Shown: positions 38,001 to 48,182, counted from the first letter of the stretch. The stretch: 64,000 bases of DNA from Telopea speciosissima (GCF_018873765.1 NC_057919.1:63130484-63194483), one strand, 5' to 3'. Program-made: numbers and translations. Notes: generated by a model not told the origin, from the sequence alone.

Positions 38001-39770
38001 AAAACCCGTTTCGTCTCTGTCGAAGTCTCGAATATTTCGAGTATTTCGGTTGAGTCGAAATGAAACGCAAGTTCAAATTGAAAAAATGCACTATTTCATA
38101 AATTTCAGTAACTCGTTTCGGAAATCTCGGTAATTTCGGTCATCTCTTTTTGAAAATTTCTGTTATTTCGTCATTTACACCCACAAATGGCCAAGCAAAA
38201 CTCATAGAAAAAATACCATATTTCAACAAATTTTGTCGAAATTTTCGGTCAGACCGAAACACCGAAACGAAACGAGATTTTAAACCTTGATCTGGAGTGA
38301 TTATTTTAACGAGAAATAGATATTAGACTATTTATGGATTCTAATTTTCTTTTACTGGTTTTTAGTATTATCTACACCAAACCTCCTACAATTATTTGCA
38401 ATGGAAAAGGCTTCCAGTCCAGAATGCTTTTTAGCTCTGAATGCCATAAATTAGCATTGCAGGGGAAGAATCCAACATGTATTGAACCTACCCTACGGCA
38501 CCACCTTCTTCAATAGACCCATAAATGCTGCAGATGTGGATACTTCTCACTGCACAACAGGTTGGGGGGGGGGGATGGGAGGAGACAGAGTGAGGGTGGG
38601 GCTACAGGATTCATAGCAGGGAGTTGAGGGAGAGAGAGGGCGGTGGAAGGGGGGAGACATGCAGAGGGCAAGGCAAGGGGAGGCTGGAGGGAGAAGGGGA
38701 GCTCATGTAGGGATTTGGTACGGTTTTTTCTTTTTTAGTGAAATTTCTATAACTAACCTCAAAATATTGAACAATATGAACAAAAAATATAGGCCAAAAA
38801 AGAGTCAAAAGTGAACCAATCTATTTCACTCTTCATAGTGCTATGGAAGATTACCCTATAAATAAAGGTGGCTAATGTCAAAGTGACACAAGTCAGTTTT
38901 CCCCAAATCTCAACACTTCTTTATGACTGCTATGAACTGTTTGGATGATACCTTAGACGTCTAAGTTTTTTCTTTCCAGACCTGAAGTTCCTTAGAAGTT
39001 ACAAGCCATTCAAAATTTCATTTTCCACTTTTTTTTTTTTTTTTGGTTATCAGCAAACCTTTCAGTGCTCCATGGTGTCAATTGAGCTTTTCCATGGTAT
39101 GTTAGAATGGATCATGGTGCCATCTGTGTTTGCAGTTGTGCTTCCATGTTTGATTATTAGGTAAATGGTTCGCTGGGCCATGCATTTGGTTGTTCTGTAG
39201 GATTTACTTCTATGTGATCTTATTCACCTTTTTTTGCATAGTTGGGTTTCATTAGTTACTGCTCGGATTGTGGTTTCTGTATTTTTTAAAATAATATTCT
39301 GTTGTATAGATCATGCTCATGAAACAAATTATGACAACCCTTCGAATGTGAGATTGTGATGGTCAAAGAAGTATGTAAAGAGTATTTTCTTCCATTGAAT
39401 GATTCGATGTTTCTATGGGGATATGGAAATAACAGATAGTGGATCCTGCTGAGATTGAGAAAATGGTGGATAAAGTGCTTGCAGAAAATCCAAAGCAGCT
39501 TCAACAATATCGTGGAGGCAAAACTAAGTTACAAGGATATTTTGCTGGTCAGGTACAAATCCCCCCTCCCTGGCTGTAGAGTCAGATATTAAATATGGAG
39601 AAATCCAGAGTATGACTTTTGGTTCAGTTATTCTCGTAATTATTTCATATTTGTTTTGAACAGTTTTGGTTCAAACAAATTACTTTCAGGTGATGAAGGA
39701 ATCAAAAGGTAAAGCCAACCCACAGCTTCTAAACAAGACCCTTTCAGAGAAATTAAATGGCAAAAGCTGA
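14409..39770 (+). CDS. GATB: glutamyl-tRNA(Gln) amidotransferase subunit B (organellar), 8 exons
   Basis: GatB is part of the GatCAB complex that converts misacylated Glu-tRNA(Gln) to Gln-tRNA(Gln) in plastids and mitochondria. Exons: 14,409-15,035; 15,361-15,570; 16,412-16,552; 16,640-16,843; 17,136-17,345; 25,067-25,135; 39,436-39,552; 39,690-39,770. All introns are GT-AG and phase 0. The product is 552 aa, the normal plant length. A Ser/Arg-rich leader of about 60 aa looks like a transit peptide. Conserved motifs follow: [11 protein letters not shown], four cysteines in FCRCPYF...VCPICMG (zinc site), [64 protein letters not shown] and [14 protein letters not shown]. The C-terminal GatB/Yqey tRNA-binding domain occupies exons 5-8. 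The first ATG fits the leader. There is no internal stop. Introns 5 (7,721 bp) and 6 (14,300 bp) are swollen by transposons. Confidence 0.95.
17548..17679. mobile_element. hAT-like 132-bp 'GGCGTC' word element (family A), in GATB intron 5
   Basis: Ends CATAGTTATC and GATAACTATG, flanked by the 8-bp repeats TTATAGGC and TTATAGCC. The inside is a degenerate palindrome of GGCGTCGCC, CCATGG and GACGCC words. No coding capacity. Confidence 0.85.
19388..22546 (-). mobile_element. 3,159-bp solo LTR, Ty3/gypsy-like (LTR1)
   Basis: Starts TGTCACACCCTGG and ends GTGGGTTTCACA (TG...CA), with a perfect 5-bp duplication TGTAA on both sides (19,383-19,387 and 22,547-22,551). It shares short conserved boxes with the LTRs at 32,859 and 42,869, for example GAGCTCCACTGAGCCCAG and ACCCCTGTTGGTAAGGGTC, in matching order. 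No gag-pol region, so it is a solo LTR. A hAT-like element is inserted at 20,352-21,085. Confidence 0.8.
20352..21085. mobile_element. hAT-like 734-bp 'TTTCGAAA' word element (family C)
   Basis: Ends CATAGTTCGAGAACTCG and CGAGATTTTGAACTATG, with a perfect 8-bp duplication CCAACAAC (20,344-20,351 and 21,086-21,093). The first and last 150 bp are built of TTTCGGT/CGAAATATTCGAAA words, and the middle is AT-rich. Deepest level of the intron 5 nest. Confidence 0.9.
25136..27117. other. GATB intron 6 upstream of the Copia element
   Basis: No gene seen. The stretch about 25,925-26,780 has LTR-like composition (AT-rich part, then CT-rich leader-like part) but no ends I can define. Open frames at 26,165-26,618 on both strands have no domain. 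A tract at about 26,957-27,030 (CTTTATGACTATGAACTG) is repeated just after the Copia element at about 38,918, so it was a local duplication of about 160-bp spacing before the insertion. Confidence 0.4.
27123..27274 (+). repeat. Copia 5' LTR (152 bp)
   Basis: TGTTGTAATATGGGG to CCAAATCTCAACA, with a TATA-like TTTTTTATAAATAAAGG. It directly abuts the primer-binding site. The 3' counterpart survives only as about 59 bp at 38,857-38,915. Confidence 0.75.
27275..27286 (+). other. Copia primer-binding site (initiator tRNA-Met type)
   Basis: TGGTATCAGAGC directly after the LTR end is the complement of the plant initiator methionine tRNA 3' end, the usual Copia primer site. Confidence 0.85.
27641..28353 (+). 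pseudogene. Copia gag pseudogene
   Basis: Begins [16 protein letters not shown]. The gag domain signature ([19 protein letters not shown]) lies at about 27,735-27,795, and a CCHC zinc knuckle ([14 protein letters not shown]) at about 28,259-28,300. A stop after the DIATKI stretch (27,967) and later stops and frameshifts inactivate it. Confidence 0.8.
28484..28660. mobile_element. 'TATCGG' word element in Copia (family B)
   Basis: GTGGTTTGAGGGATTGGTAT to ATACCAATTACTAAAACCC, with GATCGGT/ACCGATC words inside. It interrupts the gag-protease linker. The target duplication is not clear. Confidence 0.6.
28740..29964 (+). pseudogene. Copia protease and integrase pseudogene
   Basis: Protease-like [18 protein letters not shown] at about 28,758-28,815; the usual DSGA active site reads DSSA. 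Integrase core motifs are spread over about 29,290-29,740: [11 protein letters not shown], then [20 protein letters not shown], then [11 protein letters not shown]. Several stops and frame changes, so it is dead. A linker with [13 protein letters not shown] at about 30,320-30,370 precedes the next insertion. Confidence 0.8.
30405..32715 (+). mobile_element. inserted LTR-like sequence splitting Copia pol
   Basis: Copia pol homology stops near 30,405 and resumes near 32,718 with [17 protein letters not shown]. The inserted 2.3 kb has LTR-like features, such as ACGAATTTTGATATTAATGA followed by a leader, and no coding domain. A segment starting GGTGGGATTGGTGTTTGAT occurs twice, at about 30,870 and 32,073, on either side of a word-type element. 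I could not fix its ends or target duplication. Confidence 0.45.
30925..32058. mobile_element. hAT-like 'TTTCGGTCGAGA' word element (family C)
   Basis: Ends CATGGAATGAGAACTTG and GAGTTCTCAAACCATG. Near each end are GTTTCGGTCGAGATCGAC and CTCGGTTTTTTGGC words. The flanks CTGGTGGT/TGGGTGGT fit a decayed 8-bp duplication. Largest member seen, with an AT-rich middle. Confidence 0.5.
32718..32858 (+). pseudogene. Copia reverse-transcriptase start, cut off by a gypsy-type LTR
   Basis: [20 protein letters not shown] then TWDLVSLPP is the standard start of the Copia RT domain. The frame breaks in the GCKW motif region, and the sequence ends abruptly at the inserted LTR at 32,859. No RT catalytic motif or RNase H appears later. 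Confidence 0.75.
32859..36204 (-). mobile_element. 3,346-bp LTR, Ty3/gypsy-like (LTR2), minus orientation
   Basis: Starts TGTCACACCCC and ends GCAGGTATAACA on the plus strand. It shares conserved boxes with LTR1 and LTR3 (GAGCTCCACTGAGCCCAG-like at about 33,330; ACCCCTGTTGGTAAGGGTC at about 33,648). Right next to it (36,205-36,217) is a purine tract on the minus strand, as expected for a 3' LTR, and no 5-bp duplication joins its two ends. It is therefore the 3' LTR of a truncated element. It carries four copies of an imperfect palindrome containing GATGCAAG/CTTGCATC (near 34,136-34,185, 34,205-34,250, 34,985-35,040 and 35,884-35,930). Confidence 0.7.
36205..37690 (-). pseudogene. gypsy-type internal region remnant
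   Basis: On the minus strand a frame ending VKFREQNFL, the purine tract and the LTR follow in that order, the usual 3' end of a plant Ty3/gypsy element. Upstream, frames are too broken to name integrase or chromodomain. The right boundary is uncertain and no second LTR was found. Confidence 0.4.
37860..37990. repeat. short tandem repeat, GGGTTTCGTTCAAT unit
   Basis: Three diverged copies of a roughly 45-bp unit with GGGTTTCGTTCAATG and GGCTGCA, directly left of a family C insertion. Confidence 0.55.
37992..38289. mobile_element. hAT-like 298-bp 'TTTCGAAA' word element (family C)
   Basis: Ends CATAGTTCAAAAACCCG and CGAGATTTTAAACCTTG, with perfect 8-bp repeats ATCTGGAG on both sides (37,984-37,991 and 38,290-38,297). 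The inside is GTCTCGAATATTTCGAG-type words. Confidence 0.88.
38857..38915 (+). repeat. Copia 3' LTR remnant
   Basis: TATAAATAAAGGTGGCTAAT through CCAAATCTCAACA matches the last part of the 5' LTR and abuts the CTTCT target duplicate. Confidence 0.75.
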
Positions 39771-42732
39771 TAATTTCAGGGTTGGGTTAATGCATATGGT
39801 TTATATATATGCCAACATAATATTTTTCATCATTTTAAGTATGTTCCCGCATTGGCTTTAGAAAGTCCATGTGTATCTCACCTATCATATGACCCAGTGG
39901 TGGAGCTGTGGGACATTGGCTCAGTCCTACCAAACTTTCTGTCAAAATTTGGTGGCAGCAAAATACAAACCATCTTCCAGTCTGTAGGAGCCAGTTAAAG
40001 TTGGACTTGGTGGTCAGCTCCTGTTACTGAGCCTTTGTCCTTACAAATGTCATCTGAAGAAAAAGAGTTCATAGAAATTGTGAATGCTATCTATCATCTG
40101 CTATAAGAAAGTGAACAAGTCAAATAATTATAACCCAATGCTTTTAGCATCTGTTGTGAGTCCTTTGGCTCAGATCAGTACTGTATTATCTGTTTTCATT
40201 TCTTATGTAACCTTCATTTATTAATTCAATGAATTTATATTTAAATCCAGCTAGTGAGACATAATTCTTGTTTTGCTCCTGTTTAATTGGACAGTAGCCT
40301 GTGCTTGATGTTTGCTCCCTTGATGTGCATTACTTGAACTAAACATTGGTGGTCCTAAGATTCCTGGGTAATGTGATGAAATTTAATCTACATTTCAACT
40401 TTTGCAAAACTTAATCGGCTTTAATTTTCATTTTTTGTTCTGATATCAAAGATATAAATATATTTTTTCTTTTCTTTGGGAGGGGGGGTGGGGGTTGGGG
40501 GAAGTTAAAATAGGTTGAGACCTCTTGGTTTGTCTGTATCTGTCATCAAATTATGTGATTATATTTGTCTAATCTTCAGGAGAGTTTTCACCATTACTCC
40601 TTCAACTAAACATTGGTATGAACGTAAAAAGAAGGTCCATATTTAAAGCGGGTTATTTTATCTGAAAGAAAAGAATGGTTTTCCTCCCTGTTAACAATAG
40701 CCTTTCTCCATGGGCCATGGTTATCTTTTGTCTCATGGATTTCTGAATTTTCTGTTTTTTACTAGTGGGTAGGTGGGCTATTGTTTGGTTTGCCAGGTTT
40801 TAATTTTGTGTTCTATCCCAACCATGTGGCCTTTGAAGGTTGTCCCTCGTATTGTTAATGGTCCTACTGTTTTCAAAATTAATGACTTCACAACTTTTTC
40901 AAAGCAGATTGATCAATCTCCTTAAGTTTGGTGCAATTGAGTTACCACCCTTGGCAAAAAACCAAGGGGAGAGAACCGCGTCGTGGTCCTCTATTGCCGA
41001 GCTGCCTGAACTGCTTTGTGTGCCCTAGATACAACAAGGTGGTGAAAAGACTGCCTTACCCCTGCCCGAGTGCCTTTCCCGAGTGGGTTAAGACGGTCTT
41101 TTCCACCTTGTTGTGTGTGGATGGGTTGGACGGAAGTAGGGGCAGCTCGAAAGTAGAGGATCTAGATCCGGAGAGCCTATTTCCATGGCTTGCAGATAGG
41201 ATTCTTAACATCTGAGTGAATTAGGGGATGACATAAACTCCTTTGACAATGTCATTCTCTATGGATTATTAGAATAGCCAACATGGTTGTCAGATTATTT
41301 TCCATTTAAAAAGAGTGTTACAATTGCTTATGCACAATGGATAATGGAATAAGAACTCGATCGAAACCTGTCGAAACCACCGAGTTAACTTGCTTTTGCA
41401 ATTTTTCGAGATGATTTGAAGGATGATTTTAAAAAATCCAGGGTTTCGATCAAAATGCAATGGTTTCGACATGTTTCGACCAAATTTTGGTAGTTTCGAC
41501 CTGAATACGTATATAAGTATCACTTATCCCCCGAACTTGTAAAAACCTAACTGGAAACTAGGACAAACATTTATATATTCTAGAAACTAGCCCAGACACT
41601 TATTTATGCCTAATATCGTTTAATATTTTATTTATTTAATATATTATTCATAAACAAGCAATTACTCCCTATTTGAATCTAATAAAAATAGTTAAAAAAT
41701 CAAATTCCAAAAGGATAAAAAGGCAACCCCCCAGTTCAAGAACAAAAACTGGATTTTCGGCGGTAGGTGAAATTTTCAACTTTTTAATGTTGTGGTTTTT
41801 CTCAAATCTAAAAACTTCATAAATTTTAATATAATAAAGTTAAAAATCAAAAGTGTGGTAAAATATTCATTTGTTTTGATGTCTAAAAAAATATTTTCAT
41901 TCAGAGCGATTTTAAACAGCATTCGTGCATACCAAATTAAGTTTGACCAAAATCTGATTTTTATTGAAGGAGTTATGTTCCACTCAAACCTTATTTGATA
42001 CCATGTCCAAGAACAATATACAATATCAAACTTGGATCAAAATCACAAGTATTATTTTTAGTGTTCTCTATGTGAAACTAATGCATGGATTGGGTTTAAA
42101 ATGTCAAAAATAGGCAGCACAAAAAGAATCAATTCAAAAAATAACTTGTGGGCCCCAAAACCAAGGTTCGAATTAGCTTGGGGAAAGTCCCAGGTTTCAA
42201 CCAAGATATGGTCGAAACCGAGACGAACTCGGTTTCATTATCATCTATTGATGCATGGATTGGGTAATGCAAATTTTTTTTTTGTGGATCTCACATGTTT
42301 TCTTTTTTATTCATAGGTAATAATCTACCAAAGATCATGATTTTAAGAGCGAACATCTTCCTCCATCTAATACCTTCATCTATTTTGTAGATCAATCCCT
42401 TTCTCTTTTTTGTTTTTTTGGACAATTTCTTAGATCTATAAGATAAAAACGGAAATTACAAGATAAGTAGGTTTCAAATTTGTTTTACAACCACTACTTA
42501 TCCATTTTGAAAATATTTACTCGATCCCCAAACTTGGTTAGTACTCATGCCACAGAAGAATAAAATAAAAAAAAATTTCTAAAATTACCCCAAAAATATG
42601 TTTTAAACAACAATGAGAAAATAGAAGGAAGGGGCGCACAATTTTCTTTACCTGTTTTTTTTTTTTTTAGTTATTTTTTATTGTTTTTCTCATTCGTTTT
42701 TTTTTTTTTTTACGGAGTTTCCTTCCACCCAC
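39771..42732. other. GATB 3' flank, no further gene
   Basis: Begins with the GATB 3' UTR; no single clear poly(A) signal. Open frames here lack domains, and the frame at 40,928-41,215 lies inside a hairpin element. TTTCGAC-word fragments occur near 41,350-41,505 and 42,165-42,240 without definable ends. Confidence 0.5.
40980..41180. mobile_element. MULE-like foldback MITE (family F1)
   Basis: Long hairpin. The left arm (ACAACAAGGTGGTGAAAAGA) pairs with the right arm (TCTTTTCCACCTTGTTGT), and outer parts (CCTCTATTGCCGAGCTGCC with GGCAGCTCGAAAGTAGAGG) also pair. The right end GATCTAGATCCGG resembles the GGATC end of the family. The loop has CTGCCCGAG-type sequence. Confidence 0.55.
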
Positions 42733-45700
42733 GTTTTGAGATTAAATATGTGAAATATTTTTATTCGAAAAGATATCCTCAATCGGATGTAGAAGTGAAA
42801 ATTGAGAGGGTCAGAAATGTCATAGATTTTCTCTTGAAATATTACTAGATGCATGGGTCGACTCATAGTGTTAAACTCATGCCCAAAACCTGGTTTAAAG
42901 CTCGGTCCTGACTGGTCTGATTTGAACTTGTGTAGAATCGACGACGGAATACGCCAGAGACTTGTGGGCAATGATACTCAAGCCATCTCACAAGGTCATC
43001 GACTGTAGGTCAGGGGAAGTCGTCGAGGATAGATTCATCGACAGAGATAGGGGGAAGTTTGTCGACAAAGGAGTATTCCTAACACCCTCCGCAAGTGGAC
43101 CTACAAGGCCCGTATCGGTTCCCTCCGCTACTCTACAATGACTGGGGGTAAGTCACTATTCATATATTTCATGCTTGGGCATGATTAGTAATCTATAATC
43201 ATCAAATTGGGCTTGGGACTATAGAAACCTTCAATTTAGAAATAGAATTGGACTATGGGCCTGAATGAGTTAAAAAGCCCAATGACTTAAACTAGGACCT
43301 TAGGTTAGTGTCTAACCAAACAACCCCTAGCCATTTAGACCTAAAGACCTAAACACAACCAAACATGCCCTAGCTCCAAGGTGAGGTAAATAGGGAATAA
43401 AGCAAATCACTATTCACTTCTCATTCCAAAAACCCTAAATCGATTTGAGAAGAGGAAAGAAGAAGGAGAAGAAGAAGAAGAAGAAGAGAAGGGGAAGGAG
43501 GAGAAAGCACTTATCCCAACTCATCCTACCTTGGTGAGCACTTCCATTCTCTTGCCTCTCTTTCTCCCTCCTTGCTTATTTATGTTTTGGACTTAGAATG
43601 CTTGACCTTTAATGGAGCTTACTAACTTATGTGCATGTGCAGATGTGCTTGTGTACATGTACCTGTGCAGATGTGCCAGTGCCTTCCCGAGGACACAGGC
43701 ACATGCATTCCACCCTGACTGGAGGATGCACACCTGCCTGTGTATATGTACCTGTGTCTTCCCGAGGACATAGGCACATGGAAGCCTGCTAGACAGGCAG
43801 ATGCACTTCTGGGTTGTATCAGCCTGTCAGCCTGTCTGATGCTGAGTTCCAAATCCCATTTTGGTTTTGAATCCCTTAGTTCTTAGCTCAAAGGAATCAT
43901 ACCTAATGGCTTCATATGGTCTCCTAGTCATGAGGAACACCTCTATTTAGGGTTTAATGGGTCTTAATCACTTGATTCTATGAACTCTAGGGTTTTGATG
44001 GATTCTTTAACACATCAAGGGAAGATGAGTATGTGGAGATGAACATAGAGGCATAAGGACTCATTCAAGTCCACAAATGAGGCTTAGTACCTCACCAAAA
44101 GAGAACCATTTGTGAATCTTCAAAGAAGACCTTTAATCTCTTGTTCTAAACCTAGGGTTTCACCATAAATGAGTTTGCTTGTGATTCAAAAGGGGGATGA
44201 AGGTTTCATGGGTTCACTTAACCTTACATTAATGGCATCAATGTATCCCATAATGACACAGGCACATGTACACAGTCAGATGTGCATCTACCGGTTTGTA
44301 ATTGTGACATGTGCCTGTGTCCTGTTTTGTACTTATGTACGATTGATGGTTTCCTCCCTTTCTGGGGACCTATGTATCAATTATTTACTTGTTTTGGTGT
44401 GTATCTAGGGCACCCCAAGCACGGGGGTCGTACCACATTTTAGAACGCCAAATTACTTATCGTAAAATCAAACCGAAACTCAAGGTGAGGATATTGGATA
44501 CCCCGACCTATCTTGGATTGTTATGCCTTGTTGTGTGATTGTCGTATAAGTGCTTCTTTGTTTAATGGTTGAGATAGTTTGATAGAAATGCTTGCATGTT
44601 GATGAGATTGAATGAGAAAATGGTTGTGTAATGAGAATGAGAATGCGAATGTGATTGAATGGTGAGATTGGCATGTGTGATAAGAATAAACATGGTTATA
44701 TGTGTTGAGAATGAATATGACTATGTATGTGAGAATGGATGTGGTTTTATGTTGAACGGGAATGGTTAATGGTTATGAAATGTGTGAGAATGATGGGATC
44801 TAAGTGCCGTAGTGTGCGCCGGACTTGCGATCGATAACTAAATTGTGATTGAATGTGTACGTGTAAGCTAGAGGGGGCGAAAGGATAGTAAGCCAGGGTG
44901 GAGGGACTATGGACTCGACCTCTGGCCTACACGTGTTCATACCCTCTTAGGCATTAGATGTTGTTGGTTAGGTTGATACCCTACCCAGTGCTACAACCCT
45001 TGCCAACAGGGGTTTACGTATTGGATAATCCCCCATGGGAAAACCAGCGATTCCGGTTGAGGACTGGGTTCCGATGTAGGACCAGAACCGTGGCAGTGGG
45101 ATTAACTTTGAGGGGTTTACTGGGTAAACCAGCGATTCCGGTTGAGGTATTGGGATCAGTGAGTCCGATCGAGAACCGGTACCGGTAAGTTTCCTGCGCA
45201 ACTCGGGTTTAACATCGCCGGATAGGCCATCCAGGTGTGAGTGATGGAGGGCCGGGGATGCTACCTAAGGTGTTGCAATAGCACTATACCTGACCTAGAA
45301 TTAGATGTTAGATGAACATTATTTAATGCATTCATGCGTCATGATATCTGCCATCCATGCATATTGTAACCATTTGCATGATTCGATTTACTCATTGGGC
45401 TCAGTGGAGCTCAGTCCTCGTGGAAACCTCTTTTTAGATGTTGATGCAGATGTAGTGGAGCCAGGTGGCTCAGAGTATGTGGCCCCTAAGGGCGACAATG
45501 GTGAGGACTGGTGGACCCCTAAGGAAGGGGGCATGGACCAGACTACTACTGCGAGATGTGCTACTAAGGAGAGTAGCATTGTTGGATACTGGGTCGATGG
45601 CCGCATTTTGATGTTTTATATTTTGCTACAATGATATCTTACTACTTATTATTTTAATTCCCGTCATGAGAGATGTATTATCTAAATAATATGTAATACA

Positions 45701-46440
45701 TAAGTCCAGATGGGAAAGGATCGATAATTGTTATGTCTTGTTGTGATGGAATGATAACCTTGAATAAACTGCCACAATTAATGTATTTATGTTATCACAT
45801 AGTTTCCGCTACTCTGAATATGATTATATATATTTCCTCTTGTCTTTTGATTTATCACTTGTGGTGTGGATGAGTTAGCTTAAATACTGCATTAGTGATC
45901 CTGGTGGGTGTGTGGACTGTATTTGTACGCTCCGATCATGGATTCTGGTGGTACAGGAATCAGGGTGTGACACATAGTACAACAAGAGTTGATTCAACAA
46001 CCACTTCTGATGATGCATCAATAGATGATAATGAATTTTCAGATGTGGAATTTTTTTCATGCAGTAGAAGAGGAGTGTTCCCATGTTGGATTTGAGTTGG
46101 ACAAATATTTGTTGGAAGGTATTCAGAAGGATGACACCCTTATTTTTGACATCTTGAATTGGTGGAAGATCATAATTTAAGATTTGTGATTCTAAGTAAG
46201 ATGGCTAAGGATATTTTGAAAGGTTGTTACTTGATTCGATCTTCTCAAGGTCAATTAATTCAACATCAACAGAAACAGGTGTCTGTCATAGCCAATCTTG
46301 TGTACATACCAATGTATCTACTATCTTAGGTGTCAAAGAGCTACAAAACTGATATAGAATCCTACTGTCAATGCTAAAAGTAGACTCTGAAATAACAATT
46401 GAGACAAGAATTGCCAAAACTGATCTAGAATCCTACCACC
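42733..46440 (+). pseudogene. second copy of the hAT inverted-dimer junction, split by a solo LTR
   Basis: 42,733-42,868 plus 45,973-46,440 together match the left arm and the symmetry centre of the palindrome at 7,160-7,750: the KYVKYFYSKRYPQS-coding stretch, the LNWWK region, then the same switch to inverted C-terminal sequence after GATATTTTGAAAGGTTGTTA. The inverted configuration therefore exists at two loci. Confidence 0.75.
42869..45972 (+). mobile_element. 3,104-bp solo LTR, Ty3/gypsy-like (LTR3)
   Basis: TGTTAAACTC to GGGTGTGACA, with a perfect 5-bp duplication CATAG (42,864-42,868 and 45,973-45,977). The reverse complement carries the same boxes as LTR1 and LTR2 (here GGGCTCAGTGGAGCTC at about 45,397 and AACCCTTGCCAACAGGGG near 44,995). 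No gag-pol. It has its own repeated words, CAGGCACATG/CATGTGCCTG (about 43,625-43,835 and 44,257-44,325) and GTCGTCGA/TCGAC near the left end. Confidence 0.85.
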
Positions 46441-46599
46441 ATTCTTAATAATGCATTTTGAAACCCGATTCTTCTCTTTTTTAGAATGCATTTTAAACCT
46501 AGAATCTATTCCAAGAATACATACCTAAACCTTAACCTCACTGTTCAAGAAAAGAAAGTTTGGGGTGGGTGGGTGGGTTGGGGGGGGGGGGTGGTGAGC

Positions 46600-46760
46600 G
46601 GAAAATTATCGCCCCCAGTACTGGGGGAGGTCAAGTGCTCATCATGCTGTTGGGGCACCGCCCATGTGTGCACAGTGGGCCCCACCATGCACACATGGGT
46701 GGTGCCCAACCGCACGATGGCACTTGACCGCCCCTGGTACTGGGGGCGATAAAGATCCGG
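46600..46760. mobile_element. MULE-like foldback MITE (family F2)
   Basis: Ends GGAAAATTATCGCCCCCAGT and ACTGGGGGCGATAAAGATCC. Long arms (GGTCAAGTGC..., CACC.CCCATGTGTGC) pair nearly throughout. Flanks TGGTGAGCG/GGGTGAGTG fit a 9-bp duplication with two mismatches. Same ends as F6 and F7 but almost wholly different arms. Confidence 0.75.
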
Positions 46761-47241
46761 GGGTGAGTGGCCTGGAAAGTTAAAACAGTTAGGTAGAGAG
46801 GGTTACAGCATAACATGCAAAGATACTATAATGGGTTTTTTTTTGTTGGTAAGATACTATAAAGATACTATAAAGAAAGATACTATAAAGTTGAAAAGAG
46901 AATCATCCACTAGGAAATTGAAATGGCTGCCACCAATACTTTTAAGTTGCTTGAGCCTAAGCCATTCATGACAGGTAGATCGAGGAGCAGCAATTGTGGT
47001 CCCAAGTCCCAAATCCATCTTTCGTTTCACATGGCAAAGAGAATACTTATGCGTGGAGCTTATGGTGGTGAGTTGGGTAGATGGAATCCTTGCATGCATA
47101 TATGCATGCATGTTTCAATATACAACACATAAAAGTTATCATAAACTTTCTAGATCCCATTCCTTTCCCTTTATTTTACACGGTTGTTCTGTTTTTTATT
47201 AATTCGAAGAAAATTATAGGGATAATTTCTTAGATCCATAA

Positions 47242-47632
47242 AATAAGTAAATTACACGTCACCCCTGGTTTTCAAACGAAATTCAGATCACCCCGTGATT
47301 TTTGAAAAAACTTAAATCACCTTTTGGTTTAAACCCTAATATGACAAATTAGTCCCTACCGATAGTTTTATGTTGTTAAGTGATGATGTCAGCCAGTTAA
47401 ATAAATTTAAATTCCTAAACTACCATTGACCAATGTTGAAGATGAAGGAAGGGTAGAATTGTAAATTTAATTCTAATGTTTTAGTGCAAGGGTAAAATAG
47501 TCCTTTCACACCAATAAGGAACAGCAGACTAACACTGTTACTGTAGAGGGGATGATTTGAGTTTTTTCAAAAACCAAGGGATGATCTGAGTTTCATTTGA
47601 AAACTAGGGGATGACGTGTAATTAACCCATTA
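47242..47632. mobile_element. MULE-like MITE, about 390 bp
   Basis: Inverted ends GTAAATTACACGTCACCCC and GGGGATGACGTGTAATTA resemble the GGGTAAATTACATG ends of the MULE in GATB intron 5. Arms of about 80 bp include TTTTTGAAAAAACT. The target duplication is unclear. Lies between the LTR3 locus and the glutaredoxin array. Confidence 0.6.
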
Positions 47633-48182
47633 TATTATAAAATAAGTACGTTTGATTTTGTTTTACACTATTTTGTCTTGTAAACCTACTTGTCTAGTGA
47701 TTCTTTTTCTTATCACTCTCAAACGCCATGAAGAGAAAGCATCAAACCAGTAGGAATCTCTTACAAAAACTTGCATGTTATTTAAAGATCGAGTTTTCCT
47801 TCACCCAAACATGGGACTTAATTTTCAATAGGGGGAGTAATGATGAAATCACAATGGTGGTGAAGAAATTCTATGAGTGAATAAAACTTTCCTCTATGTT
47901 AAATAGTCATTTTTTTTATCAAAATTTGACTATGCTTTGATGTGATTGATATAATGCTTGCTTGTATGATGAAATTTGAACATTCATTTTTACTAGACTA
48001 TTTAGAAGAAGCATAATAATCCATTTCATAAGGTAAAAGAGAAGGATACATGGATATAGCAAGCTAATAAATAGTTAAGGAGGACAACAACTTGATACAA
48101 TACCACAAAGCTTCATACGTAAACTAAGTGCCTTAAAAGAGAGCATATGCTTTTAATATGGTATCAGAACCGCAGCAACCAT

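Larger units (their letters stand above)
27123..38915 (+). mobile_element. Ty1/Copia retrotransposon in GATB intron 6, with nested insertions
   Basis: Flanked by a perfect 5-bp duplication CTTCT (27,118-27,122 and 38,916-38,920). The left LTR ends CAAATCTCAACA, and the same end lies at 38,915. Between them, in order, are a primer-binding site, gag, zinc knuckle, protease, integrase and the start of reverse transcriptase, all in the GATB direction and all broken. Nested inserts at 28,484-28,660, about 30,405-32,715 and 32,859 onward separate or remove the rest of pol. The family order gag-PR-IN-RT identifies Copia. Confidence 0.85.

Noticed and set aside
40928-41215. 95-codon open frame
   Set aside because: Lies across a foldback element. 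The frame is a by-product of the hairpin arms.
45305-45634. 109-codon frame in LTR3
   Set aside because: Covers the conserved non-coding box GGGCTCAGTGGAGCTC shared with the other LTRs. No protein domain.
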